A stretch of 64,000 nt of DNA from Hymenobacter metallicola (GCF_004745645.1 NZ_SRMB01000001.1:2356001-2420000), one strand, 5' to 3'; shown: positions 42,507-50,117, counted from the first letter of the stretch. The notes: generated from the letters alone by a model not told the origin. A program made the numbers and translations.

Positions 42507-42545
42507 TGTCCCTCCCGTGGACAGCTACTGTCCCTCCCGTGGACA
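42507..42545. repeat. tandem 17-base repeats before the RepL-like gene
   Basis: TGTCCCTCCCGTGGACA occurs at 42507-42523 and exactly again at 42529-42545 (22-base period). Each copy is a partial palindrome (TGTCC/GGACA). The 22-base spacing puts both on one face of the DNA. Likely operators or iterons for the adjacent RepL-like protein. Confidence 0.75.
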
Positions 42546-42675
42546 AACACGCTTTCTAACGTATTGACACACAAAGATATCACGAGACCTTCTTATTCAT
42601 TCTATATGTACCCACCCAAGGTAGTACAACGCTGATAGATAAGGAGTTGCAGAAAAGCCTGTAAAACCCACCACC

Positions 42676-42730
42676 CATCTTGCTTTTCGAGACAGAACCG
42701 CCTACATTTATCCCGAAACCCCAGATAGAA
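42676..42730 (+). promoter_or_regulatory. phage promoter P8, plus strand, two palindromic operators
   Basis: TTG 42680-42682, 20 bases, TACATTTA 42703-42710. Operator centres are 42685 (in the promoter) and 42718 (about +3), 33 bases apart. Unlike the minus promoters, the second copy is downstream of the start site. It points toward the early genes; the long leader to 43150 has no clear gene. Confidence 0.75.
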
Positions 42731-43149
42731 CCTCCGCTGAGCACGCATGAGCAAGCTGCAGTGAGGCGTCTAGCGCAGGATTGGCCACCCCCTCGAACCG
42801 CAACCAAAACCGCATTCCGTAGACCGGGTACCCCCTTTTCGACACCCCACCCCCTCCCAAATGCACCTCGATAAGGCCGGATAGGGCCACAGCCCCCACC
42901 AGTACATAACCCAAATCCGCCACTTAACTTACCTTAATTATAAGTCATATAAATAACATTATGTCAAGTAGACTTTTTGACAGTCAATTACTTACGTGTT
43001 ATTACCTCATTCCTTGCTTGAACCTTAGACCTCCTCACCAATGCCTGATACATCCTATTTCACGTCGAGCCCACAGGTATAGGACGACGAGCCACCCGAA
43101 CTGAACCAATAAAAGCATCACATCTTCCTCCTAATCTCTCCTCTTACCC
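42731..43149. other. non-coding leader region between P8 and the first early gene
   Basis: About 420 bases without a credible gene. The first half is C-rich and the second half (42930-43020) is AT-rich with TTGACAGTCAATTACTT and no clear -7 box. No stable hairpin or repeat was found. Confidence 0.4.
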
Positions 43150-43506
43150 ATGCCAACAGAACAACCCGCCAACGTCCAAGCCTTGTTAGTAGCTGCTGTC
43201 TGTGATTTGGCCGAGGTCCAGACCGCCGAACGACTCGGCATTAGCGCCGCTGCCTTGCGTCTGTTGACCAGGTATTTTATCCTTGCCAAGGCCGGCGGAC
43301 TGGTACGCAACAGCACCATCGAAAAGGCCGGATTAACGGCCCAGGCAGCCACCAGTAGAGGCACGAGCGAACTACTAGACAAGCAGTTACTGCGCCGGCC
43401 CCACGGCCTACGGGGAGCGTTAGAGCTGACCGACGAAGGACGCAAAGCAATGCGTTCCTACTACGAGCAGATCCGGCGAATAAGCAACCGATTGACCACG
43501 ATTTGA
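43150..43506 (+). CDS. MarR-like winged-helix protein, 118 aa
   Basis: Helical N-terminal half (LAEVQTAERLGISAAALRLL), then a wing-type segment: NSTIEKAGLTAQAATSRGTS, ELLDKQLLRRPHGLRG and ELTDEGRKAMRSYYEQ. This is the MarR/phage repressor-like arrangement. As the first early gene it may regulate early or late transcription. Confidence 0.6.
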   Translation: MPTEQPANVQALLVAAVCDLAEVQTAERLGISAAALRLLTRYFILAKAGGLVRNSTIEKAGLTAQAATSRGTSELLDKQLLRRPHGLRGALELTDEGRKAMRSYYEQIRRISNRLTTI

Positions 43507-43582
43507 GCGTATTTCCATTTTGTATTTATTGAAGAATATTCACCTCTACGCAACCTTTTTACATGAATGTTTAGTGATAGTA

Positions 43583-43612
43583 TTGCGTTACGTGAAACTT
43601 TGCGTATACTTG
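43583..43612 (+). promoter_or_regulatory. host-type promoter before the 276-aa gene
   Basis: TTG 43583-43585, 19 bases, TATACTTG 43605-43612 (one mismatch to TAnnTTTG). No copy of the phage palindrome is present, so this unit is probably not under the same control. Confidence 0.55.
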
Positions 43613-43653
43613 TATCATCAGAACGGCAGTAAGCCACCTACCCCCTACCCTAT

Positions 43654-43689
43654 CAGCCGCCCAGCGTCACGGGCACCAACACCATGACC
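43654..43689 (+). repeat. paralogous leader, copy 1
   Basis: CAGCCGCCCAGCGTCACGGG and the following bases to the ATG are repeated with about six mismatches at 44545-44580, before the next gene. The copies span the start codons, so this looks like duplication of a translation leader. Confidence 0.65.
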
Positions 43690-44514
43690 CACGTACTAAC
43701 GACCATCAGCTACGCCAACGCTCCCGAGTTCGGTGCACAGTATGCCACCATCGAGCAGATCCAGGAAGGCCAGCATGGTATTTTTGTCTACTTCAACGAA
43801 GCTAAATACGATGGTAGCACGAAGGTCTTCAAGCATTGTGTGCGCACCTACGAAGACGGACGCCTAACCAGCGCTCAGGCTATTGAAGACGCCAAATCAG
43901 CCCTTCAAAAGCACGCTGGTCGCTCAGGCTACTACGGGCCAATGGTGTATACTATCACCAAGCCAGCACAGGTTAAAGTGGTTCAGAAAGACCTCGTGAC
44001 CGACGAAGCCATTACGCTCTTTACTGGCTCGCAGGCTGACTGCATGATCTACTTCCGCCAGCACCTGCAAGACCTCAGCCGCAGCGATGCCCGCAGCAGC
44101 GAGTACGCTGCTGATCTCGTAGATGGCTCGATTTACACCAGCGTAACCGACGCCTACGGCAATGTGATTGCCCACATTTACAGCGACGAGTCGAGCGAGC
44201 CCACGAACCGCTACGCTGACCAGCTCGCCAAGAGCCAGCAACTAACCCCCAAAGCCATGTACACTGCCGACGATTTCACCGAAGTAGATAACGGCTATTT
44301 CCAGTCAGCCGACGAGAAATTTGCCATACAGGACAACCTGTGCGAGTACGCTACCGGCCACGCCAAAGACCCCAAAAGCCAGTACGAAAACTACTCGGTA
44401 TACGTGTCCGACCTGGGCGACGCATCCGACGAGCGGGCAACCAACCTAACGAGCTTTCAGGCTGCTATTGACTGGATCAACAGCAACTTACACCAAGCCG
44501 AGCCGACTATTTAA
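43684..44514 (+). CDS. early phage protein, 276 aa
   Basis: Acidic soluble protein with repeated Tyr/Asp/Glu segments (YFNEAKYDGSTKVFKH; SVYVSDLGDASDERATNL). No family recognised. It lies behind its own promoter (43583). Confidence 0.5.
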   Translation: MTHVLTTISYANAPEFGAQYATIEQIQEGQHGIFVYFNEAKYDGSTKVFKHCVRTYEDGRLTSAQAIEDAKSALQKHAGRSGYYGPMVYTITKPAQVKVVQKDLVTDEAITLFTGSQADCMIYFRQHLQDLSRSDARSSEYAADLVDGSIYTSVTDAYGNVIAHIYSDESSEPTNRYADQLAKSQQLTPKAMYTADDFTEVDNGYFQSADEKFAIQDNLCEYATGHAKDPKSQYENYSVYVSDLGDASDERATNLTSFQAAIDWINSNLHQAEPTI

Positions 44515-44530
44515 CCAACCCCGTTTTACC
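44513..44530 (+). repeat. early-gene leader repeat, copy 1
   Basis: AACCAACCCCGTTTTACC, at the stop of the 276-aa gene. Relatives precede the following genes. Confidence 0.7.
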
Positions 44531-44574
44531 TCTCATTTCACCTTCAGCCGCTCAGCGACACGAGCACTAACACA

Positions 44575-45228
44575 ATGACTAAGAAAGCAACCGCCGCAAT
44601 TCTACGAATCGAACTACAAGGATTCGACAACAGCAACCGCCAGCACGAGCCGAAAGCTATTCCGTTAGATGAGCCCACTACCCGCCAGGTAAATATATAC
44701 CTCAACACGGGCGAAAAAGTAAGCGTTTGGGGGGGCTACGGCGGCTACGTACAAGGCGGCGCAGGCGGCAACAACGGACCAGAGAGCGTGTACGCTATTA
44801 CTCAGCATATAGCACAGAGGTACAGCAAATGGCTAAACGGCGGCAAGTGCCCCGCAGCCCTGAAGAAGTACCCAACGACAGAAATACATACGCTTGAAGA
44901 AGGCCAGGAAATAAGCGTTGAAACCCCAGCGCCCGCTGCCCTAATTGACCACATGCGAGCAATTGTAAAATTTTACAACGAGTTCCGCGCCCAATTTCCA
45001 GACTTCCCAGCACCCCAACCAGGCCCGCTTATTCTGGTTTCAGTGGGGATTGAGTGCCGCCACTGCATAGCATACGCCCTGACGCACACGAGCCAAGAAT
45101 ACGACGAAGACCGCCATATATGGTACACGGCCCACCACACCGGCCCGCTTAACCAGTTCCGGCGACGCTTTACGACCTCGACACTTGACAAGGCACAACA
45201 ACTGGCCGACGATTGCGGCCAGTACTAG
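44575..45228 (+). CDS. early phage protein, 217 aa
   Basis: The N-terminal half contains a Gly-rich stretch (WGGYGGYVQGGAGGNNG) and VNIYLNTGEKVSVW. The C-terminal third has Cys/His residues (VGIECRHCIAYALTHTS). No family recognised. Starts 60 bases after the previous gene behind a leader related to that of the 276-aa gene. Confidence 0.5.
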   Translation: MTKKATAAILRIELQGFDNSNRQHEPKAIPLDEPTTRQVNIYLNTGEKVSVWGGYGGYVQGGAGGNNGPESVYAITQHIAQRYSKWLNGGKCPAALKKYPTTEIHTLEEGQEISVETPAPAALIDHMRAIVKFYNEFRAQFPDFPAPQPGPLILVSVGIECRHCIAYALTHTSQEYDEDRHIWYTAHHTGPLNQFRRRFTTSTLDKAQQLADDCGQY

Positions 45229-45233
45229 CCAAA

Positions 45234-45251
45234 AACTAACCCCGTTTTACC
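45234..45251 (+). repeat. early-gene leader repeat, copy 2
   Basis: AACTAACCCCGTTTTACC, five bases after the stop of the 217-aa gene and 35 before the next ATG. Confidence 0.8.
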
Positions 45252-45286
45252 ACAAAAACGCGCTGCCGGATGCAGCACCCACCAAC

Positions 45287-45499
45287 ATGTACTTTTCAGT
45301 AAGCACCAACATGGAACGCCGCCTGGCTATTGTAACCACCAGCAGCCGCACAGTAGAAGAATCTTTCCGCAAAGCCCACCGAGCCCGCTCAGCAGACTAT
45401 AACGGCCTAGACTGGCACGAAGAAGTAAAGCAGGGCCGCAGTCAAAAGGCGGTGGCTCATGCTATTAGCGACCTTACCGTAATTATTTCGGCCATATAA
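45287..45499 (+). CDS. small early protein, 70 aa
   Basis: Start ATG 45287 (MYFSVSTNMERRLAIVTTSS). Basic, small alpha/beta protein. No family recognised. Confidence 0.5.
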   Translation: MYFSVSTNMERRLAIVTTSSRTVEESFRKAHRARSADYNGLDWHEEVKQGRSQKAVAHAISDLTVIISAI

Positions 45500-45515
45500 A
45501 AACAGATCAGCCAAT

Positions 45516-45533
45516 AACTAACCCCGTTTTAGC
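45516..45533 (+). repeat. early-gene leader repeat, copy 3
   Basis: AACTAACCCCGTTTTAGC, eight bases before ATG 45541. Confidence 0.8.
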
Positions 45534-45540
45534 TCCCAAC

Positions 45541-45873
45541 ATGAAAGCGACTCTTTATACCCCAGGCGAAACAGCACGCGAGCTAACCCCAGACGAAGCA
45601 AAATCCTTGCAAATTGCTCCTCTCAGTTTTGTTGGTGGCCACTTACGGGGCAACCGGTTCGCCGTCGCCTCTCTATTTGGCACCGAGGATGCGCTACAAG
45701 TCAAGCTAATAGCAGATAGCCCCACGTTCGCCGTTTTTGCAGCAGCAGATCCTTACGACATGGATAGGGAAGAGAATCTGCCCGCCACCTCGGCCGCTAA
45801 GGATGCCACGGGGCACCACTGGAGCGAGTCACTGCGAGGGCCCATCTTGATAGTGACAGTTGAGCCTCAATAA
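45541..45873 (+). CDS. small early protein, 110 aa
   Basis: Alpha/beta protein (KSLQIAPLSFVGGHLRGNRF). No family recognised. Confidence 0.45.
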   Translation: MKATLYTPGETARELTPDEAKSLQIAPLSFVGGHLRGNRFAVASLFGTEDALQVKLIADSPTFAVFAAADPYDMDREENLPATSAAKDATGHHWSESLRGPILIVTVEPQ

Positions 45874-45888
45874 AGCCAGGCGGATTTA

Positions 45889-45905
45889 AACTAACCCCGC
45901 GTTAC
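45889..45905 (+). repeat. early-gene leader repeat, copy 4
   Basis: AACTAACCCCGCGTTAC, 29 bases before ATG 45935. Confidence 0.7.
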
Positions 45906-45934
45906 ACATTTTACCGTATTTTGCGCCCGCCACC

Positions 45935-46378
45935 ATGTACGCCACCATGCCCCGCAATCCATTCTCCCGGCTCCTTGCAGAAGGCTACAAAGTTCAGGTA
46001 GCGCACCAGATCGGTAAAGCTGCCGTAGCCGCTGTACTCGCCCCCGTACAAGGCTGGTTCTACGCCGCCAAATACGGGCCACACTACGCGGAAGGACATA
46101 CCCCAGCCGAAGCCATAGCCGCCCTGCGAACGGCCCGCACAGCCTACGAAACGAGCGAAAACGAGCCGTTAACACGTTGGCACTTTATCAAAGCCGGCTG
46201 GTCCCTAACACAAATGGCCGAGTTCATTGCGTACAACGACGCCCCGCGACTAGTTACCCGCGCCGAGCTGCGCCGGGCAGTAACCCACCCAGACCGCAAA
46301 GCTCACAACTGGCAGCACTACCGCGACCAGCTACGCGCCCTGGGCATCCAACTAGGCCGCCCCAAAACGAGAAAGTAA
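45935..46378 (+). CDS. early phage protein, 147 aa
   Basis: Basic helical protein with many Arg and His; the C-terminal third (RAELRRAVTHPDRKAHNWQH) is strongly basic. A nucleic-acid-binding role is possible but no family is recognised. Start could also be M at 45947. Confidence 0.5.
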   Translation: MYATMPRNPFSRLLAEGYKVQVAHQIGKAAVAAVLAPVQGWFYAAKYGPHYAEGHTPAEAIAALRTARTAYETSENEPLTRWHFIKAGWSLTQMAEFIAYNDAPRLVTRAELRRAVTHPDRKAHNWQHYRDQLRALGIQLGRPKTRK

Positions 46379-46395
46379 CTAACCGCGCATTACCC
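46377..46395 (+). repeat. early-gene leader repeat, copy 5
   Basis: AACTAACCGCGCATTACCC. It contains the stop codon of the 147-aa gene and precedes ATG 46413. Confidence 0.65.
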
Positions 46396-46412
46396 TCTAT
46401 TTCTACGCACTC

Positions 46413-46535
46413 ATGCCTGTTACCTGCCCAGCCCAGGCTGCCCGCCTGCGCAATCAGCTGCGCCTGGCTCGAATTACGCTCATTGCCGCGCAGTTGCGAG
46501 TAGCAACAGCAAATGCGCAACTAATTGCGCAATAA
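46413..46535 (+). CDS. very small early protein, 40 aa
   Basis: MPVTCPAQAARLRNQLRLAR continues to a stop at TAA 46533-46535 and is helical and basic. Preceded by leader repeat copy 5, which supports it as a gene, though its size leaves doubt. Confidence 0.45.
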   Translation: MPVTCPAQAARLRNQLRLARITLIAAQLRVATANAQLIAQ

Positions 46536-46553
46536 ATTGATGCAACTGTTGAA

Positions 46554-46599
46554 AGTTTCCTGCAACTTCAACACTTCAACGGATACAGTTTCCTGCAAC
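46554..46599. repeat. paired 13-base direct repeats in an early intergenic region
   Basis: AGTTTCCTGCAAC at 46554-46566 and again at 46587-46599, 33 bases apart. They lie before the 196-aa gene. The 33-base spacing equals that of the palindromic operator pairs, but the sequence is unrelated. Confidence 0.6.
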
Positions 46600-46655
46600 A
46601 AAAAGAACCGTCCTGCACGGCGGCGCTACCCTCACGCTCTTACCTGTAAAAATCA

Positions 46656-47246
46656 ATGGAACAGAACTGGATTGTCCTAGCTAAAACGTATGAAGGTGGG
46701 GTAAATGTCGAGTACGGCGCACCCTACTGGAACCCCAACAAAGCAGGGTACACGCACCGGATCAGCGCGGCCGGCCTCTACACCCAAGTGGAAGCTGAAA
46801 GCATAGCCGAAGGCACGCACGGCGACCACATTGCCTACGCTGTAGACTCGCCCAAGCTGCTGGACTACCTGACTAAAAAGAGCTTGGTTCGAGCATCAGA
46901 ACTAACCCTGTGGCTGGAGCTACGCGCCCTGCGCACCACCCAGCAGCCGGCCGCCTGTACTTGCCTGTGGAAAGCAGGCCACGACCGGCGCTGCCCAGCA
47001 TACAATGCCTACGTCGATGGGATGCAGTACGCTGAGCAGCCCGCTGCGTCAGAGGCAGCGTGGGTATCAGTGGTAGAAAGGCTACCGGAGGTTGCGCAGA
47101 AGGTGCTGGTCTGCTTTGTTTACGGCGACGGCACTCAAGAGGTCAAGACCAGCTTTCTCAACGCGCAGCATGGGTGCTTTGATGAATTTCAATGGGAAAG
47201 AATAAGCCACTGGATGCCACTCCCAAATCCTCCCAGCCAGACCTAA
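46656..47246 (+). CDS. early protein with DUF551 domain at C-terminus, 196 aa
   Basis: AWVSVVERLPEVAQKVLVCF and a final ISHWMPLPNPP are the DUF551 motif, common in phage accessory proteins of unknown function. The N-terminal ~125 residues are unassigned; a Cys-rich segment (CTCLWKAGHDRRCPAYNAY) lies between. Confidence 0.65.
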   Translation: MEQNWIVLAKTYEGGVNVEYGAPYWNPNKAGYTHRISAAGLYTQVEAESIAEGTHGDHIAYAVDSPKLLDYLTKKSLVRASELTLWLELRALRTTQQPAACTCLWKAGHDRRCPAYNAYVDGMQYAEQPAASEAAWVSVVERLPEVAQKVLVCFVYGDGTQEVKTSFLNAQHGCFDEFQWERISHWMPLPNPPSQT

Positions 47247-47315
47247 GCCTGCCCTTTACAGCCGCTACCACCTACTAACCTCGCTCTACCACGGACAACT
47301 TAACCCCTACTCACT

Positions 47316-47519
47316 ATGAAAAAGCTACCCCACCAGCCGGCCCTCGATGCCGCTCGCGCCGACGCTGCCCTGCGCCGGCAGCTGACCCCAATGCCTGCGG
47401 CCACGCAATTAATTGAAATGGTCCAGGAAGGCATCAACACCGTTCAGGAGAATATCTCAACTTTGCGGCGCCAACGCCGGCCCCCTGCAGACTTTCACCA
47501 ACCCCCCGCCAGCCAATGA
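47316..47519 (+). CDS. small early protein, 67 aa
   Basis: Ala/Arg-rich N-terminus and a basic Gln/Pro-rich tail. It overlaps the start of the next gene by four bases (ATGA). A weak relative of the early leader (ACTAACC at 47274) precedes it. Confidence 0.45.
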   Translation: MKKLPHQPALDAARADAALRRQLTPMPAATQLIEMVQEGINTVQENISTLRRQRRPPADFHQPPASQ

Positions 47520-47845
47520 GCAAAACACCCCCAGACGCCCCCACTCCTTCGACTGAGCCGCCGTGGCAGGTAGAACCTGACCGCTGGATGCAGCCCGCAG
47601 CCTATGCAAAGGCGGCGGGCTTGTCGCATCCCAGCGCCATCACTAGGCGCATGAACAGCCAGAAAAACCCCTTGCCCTACGTGGTCGATACCCTGCGCGA
47701 CGGCACGCAGGTGCGCTTCATTGATGCGCAGGCGCACCCGCCCGCCCGTAAACCAGGCGGCCGAGGCGTAAAGTCACCGCCCCGGCCCCGGCCGCCACAT
47801 TCTGGTTTTACCAGTACCGCTCAGCCTACTCCTGCTCAGGAGTAG
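47516..47845 (+). CDS. excisionase/HTH-like protein, 109 aa
   Basis: MQPAAYAKAAGLSHPSAITR followed by MNSQKNPLPYVVDTLRDGTQ resembles the helix-turn-helix plus wing of small excisionase or MerR-like proteins. The rest is Pro-rich and disordered. It converges with the repressor gene and shares a palindrome with it. Confidence 0.5.
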   Translation: MSKTPPDAPTPSTEPPWQVEPDRWMQPAAYAKAAGLSHPSAITRRMNSQKNPLPYVVDTLRDGTQVRFIDAQAHPPARKPGGRGVKSPPRPRPPHSGFTSTAQPTPAQE

Positions 47846-47850
47846 GCTGA
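47821..47850. terminator. perfect palindrome at the convergent gene ends
   Basis: TCAGCCTACTCCTG (47821-47834) and CAGGAGTAGGCTGA (47837-47850) flank a two-base centre. It encodes the end of both genes, each stop lying within it. A hairpin with a weak U run (TGTGCTTTT on plus), so a bidirectional terminator is likely. Confidence 0.7.
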
Positions 47851-48317
47851 TGTGCTTTTAGGCCCAGGCCAGCCACGCCCCGGTCCTTGTCGATCTTCTC
47901 GGCAATACCGGCCAGCACTTCGCTCGGGGCGGTGCGGTATTCAAACTCGAAGCCCTCAAACTTATCCAGGCGCACCCCACCTTTGAGCGGCCCGCTAATT
48001 TCCGGCTTGCGGAAGCCGGTCAGGATATAAAACACGTCGGCGTTATACAACTCCTTGAAGCGGGCCAGCTCGACCACATCGAGCTTGCGCCGGCCGGCGC
48101 GGATTACGGATATGGCCGCCAGCGGCACCATCAGGTCGCGCTCCAGCTGCGAGCGGCTTTCCACCCGGCCGCTGCGCTCCAACTCGTGCACCTCCAGCAG
48201 GAAGCGCACGGCAATCATGTTCTGCAGGTGTTCCTTCAGCTCCGGGCTCTTGATGGCCTTGCTGGGCTGTGGATACTTATACTTCTTTTTCTCGGTAGGC
48301 TGGTTGTTGTCCGTCAT
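47826..48317 (-). CDS. phage repressor-like HTH protein, 163 aa
   Basis: Residues ~50-95 (RSQLERDLMVPLAAISVIRA then GRRKLDVVELARFKE) form a helix-turn-helix. The C-terminal half is acidic. As the outermost phage gene beside the tRNA and opposite an excisionase-like gene, it could be the lysogeny repressor, although its target is unknown. Confidence 0.6.
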   Translation of the reverse strand: MTDNNQPTEKKKYKYPQPSKAIKSPELKEHLQNMIAVRFLLEVHELERSGRVESRSQLERDLMVPLAAISVIRAGRRKLDVVELARFKELYNADVFYILTGFRKPEISGPLKGGVRLDKFEGFEFEYRTAPSEVLAGIAEKIDKDRGVAGLGLKAHQPTPEQE

Positions 48318-48364
48318 GGCAGGAAAGGGTGGCGAATGTTCTACCTATGTTATACCAAAGCAAA

Positions 48365-48401
48365 CAAGCCCCGCGTAACTCATTGAGAAACACGGGGCTT
48401 G
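48365..48401. terminator. terminator downstream of tRNA-Ser
   Basis: CAAGCCCCG (48365-48373) pairs with CGGGGCTTG (48393-48401). Read on the minus strand it is followed by TTTGCTTT. It ends the tRNA transcript or the boundary region of the prophage. Confidence 0.7.
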
Positions 48402-48413
48402 GTGGATTAAATG

Positions 48414-48500
48414 CAGAGAGGGGGGGATTCGAACCCCCGATACCGTTGCCGGTATAACGGATTTCGAATCCGTCGCATTCGACCACTCTGCCACCTCTCT
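48414..48500 (-). tRNA. tRNA-Ser (anticodon CGA)
   Basis: The minus strand folds as a class II tRNA: 7-bp acceptor AGAGAGG/CCTCTCT, anticodon loop TTCGAAA (CGA), a long variable arm with TACCGG...CGGTA, and the T loop GGTTCGAATCC. The prophage repressor gene lies beyond its 3' end, a common position for phage integration into tRNA genes. CCA is not encoded in full. Confidence 0.9.
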
Positions 48501-48648
48501 GTAGGTAATAATGAATGGTTTCGGGACGGCAAAAGTAGCAGGCATTTGCTTGTGTGCAATACCTACAGCGCATTTTTTTCACGCTTTTTCCAATTCTGTC
48601 TAGCCCCTCCCACTACCTTAAGTGCCTTACTGATTCGTTCTGAATAGC

Positions 48649-49596
48649 TTAGCGGGTTTTCAGCCGTCCAGTTACGGCATCGATGCTGACGTTGACTTCA
48701 AAGCCCAGAATCAGGGTCATGCACACAAAGTCGAGCCAGACCATGAAGCCCACCAGTGTACCAATGGAGCCGTAGAAATGGTTGTAGCTGTCGAAAATCT
48801 TCACGTAGAGAATAAACAGGAAGGACACCAGAAAAATCAGCAGCGTCGCTACCACCGCCCCCGCCGATAGGAACGGCCACTTATCGTGCACGGGCGGCAC
48901 GTAGTAGTACACCAGGCAGGTAGTGAGCAGAAAAAGTCCGATGACCGAGCCGTATTTCAGAATAGAAATCAGCTGGCTGGTAAACTGCTCGGGCACGATT
49001 TCGTGGAAGACCAGCGCGTCGATGATGTAGGTACCAAAGAAGATACCGGCAATGGCAAACAGCAGCACCGCCGACAGCACGATGGTGAGCAGGGTGGCAA
49101 TGACGCGCTTGCGCAGGTAGGTACGACGCTTAAAGGAAGGGTACTTCTTCTCGAAGGCGTCGAGCAGGGCCATAATGCCGTTGGAACTCAAAACCAGGGC
49201 CGTGGCAAAACCGAAGGAAAGCAAGCCCCCGTGCGGAATATTCACGATGTCCTCGATAGTACCCGACACGGCCACGTACATTTCCCGCGGTATCAGGTCG
49301 CCCAGGAACTGCAGGATGTCTACGTTCAGGTTGGGCACCGGAATGTAGGGAATCAGGGTAAAGAGGAAGATGATGGTCGGAAACAGGGCCACCGTGAGGT
49401 TGAAGGCCATGTAGGAAGCCCGCTTGCTGATGCTGTCGAGCTTGAGCTCCTGAATCATCCGGTCGACTACATCATAGACCGAGGCGCGGCCGTGGGCAAT
49501 GTGCAGCTGCTTGAGCCACACGATAAACTTGCGGTAGGAACGCCGGCGGCGCACGTCGGGCAGGTGGTAGCGGCGGACGGGCAGGCGCATTGCCAT
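48649..49596 (-). CDS. YihY/BrkB-family inner membrane protein, 315 aa
   Basis: Around six membrane helices, with SISKRASYMAFNLTVALFPT near residue 60, GIMALLDAFEKKY and the final helices around IGTLVGFMVWLDF. This is the YihY/BrkB layout (once called ribonuclease BN), an inner membrane family of unclear function. I start at MAMRLPV (49596), immediately after the thioesterase stop. It is the last gene of a minus operon. Confidence 0.85.
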   Translation of the reverse strand: MAMRLPVRRYHLPDVRRRRSYRKFIVWLKQLHIAHGRASVYDVVDRMIQELKLDSISKRASYMAFNLTVALFPTIIFLFTLIPYIPVPNLNVDILQFLGDLIPREMYVAVSGTIEDIVNIPHGGLLSFGFATALVLSSNGIMALLDAFEKKYPSFKRRTYLRKRVIATLLTIVLSAVLLFAIAGIFFGTYIIDALVFHEIVPEQFTSQLISILKYGSVIGLFLLTTCLVYYYVPPVHDKWPFLSAGAVVATLLIFLVSFLFILYVKIFDSYNHFYGSIGTLVGFMVWLDFVCMTLILGFEVNVSIDAVTGRLKTR

Positions 49597-49597
49597 C

Positions 49598-50113
49598 TTA
49601 CTCGGTGGGCTTAGTAGTTTTATTAGGCACAAAAGCCGCCGCCGCTGGCGCTTCGGCAGGCAGTTTCTGCGCGGCCGGGGTAATGGGGCCGGTCAATTCA
49701 TCGTCCGTGAAATACGGCGCCAGCTTGTTCTGAATTTCCGTTGGAATAGGTACGGGCCGGCCGGTGGCCGTGCTGACAAATACCATCAACGTATGTCCCT
49801 CGGTGAGCAGTTCCTGGGCCTCGTTATAGATTTCGTACTCAAACAACACCCGGGAGCCTTCGGCCGGCTGCTTGAGCAGCAGGCGCACCGTGAGCAGGTC
49901 GTCGTAGCGGGCCGGGCGCCGAAACCGGGTCCGTATCTCCCCTACCGGCATGCCTACCCCGTCGGCTTCCAGGTCCTTGTAACGGATGCCCAGCTGCCGA
50001 AAGGCCTCAGTGCGGGCCACTTCGAAGTACGCCGCGTAATTGCCATGATAGACGTAGCCCATCTGGTCGGTTTCGGCGTAACGCACGCGGATTTGGGTGT
50101 CGGAAGAGTACAT
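49598..50113 (-). CDS. ybgC: acyl-CoA thioesterase, YbgC/hot-dog family, 171 aa
   Basis: RVRYAETDQMGYVYHGNYAA gives the conserved Tyr/Asp/His-Gly-Asn motif of 4-hydroxybenzoyl-CoA thioesterase-type enzymes, with FEVARTEAFRQLGI following. It hydrolyses short acyl-CoAs, in other bacteria near the Tol-Pal genes. The C-terminal ~40 residues are an added Ala/Pro-rich tail. Confidence 0.85.
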   Translation of the reverse strand: MYSSDTQIRVRYAETDQMGYVYHGNYAAYFEVARTEAFRQLGIRYKDLEADGVGMPVGEIRTRFRRPARYDDLLTVRLLLKQPAEGSRVLFEYEIYNEAQELLTEGHTLMVFVSTATGRPVPIPTEIQNKLAPYFTDDELTGPITPAAQKLPAEAPAAAAFVPNKTTKPTE

Positions 50114-50117
50114 AGGC

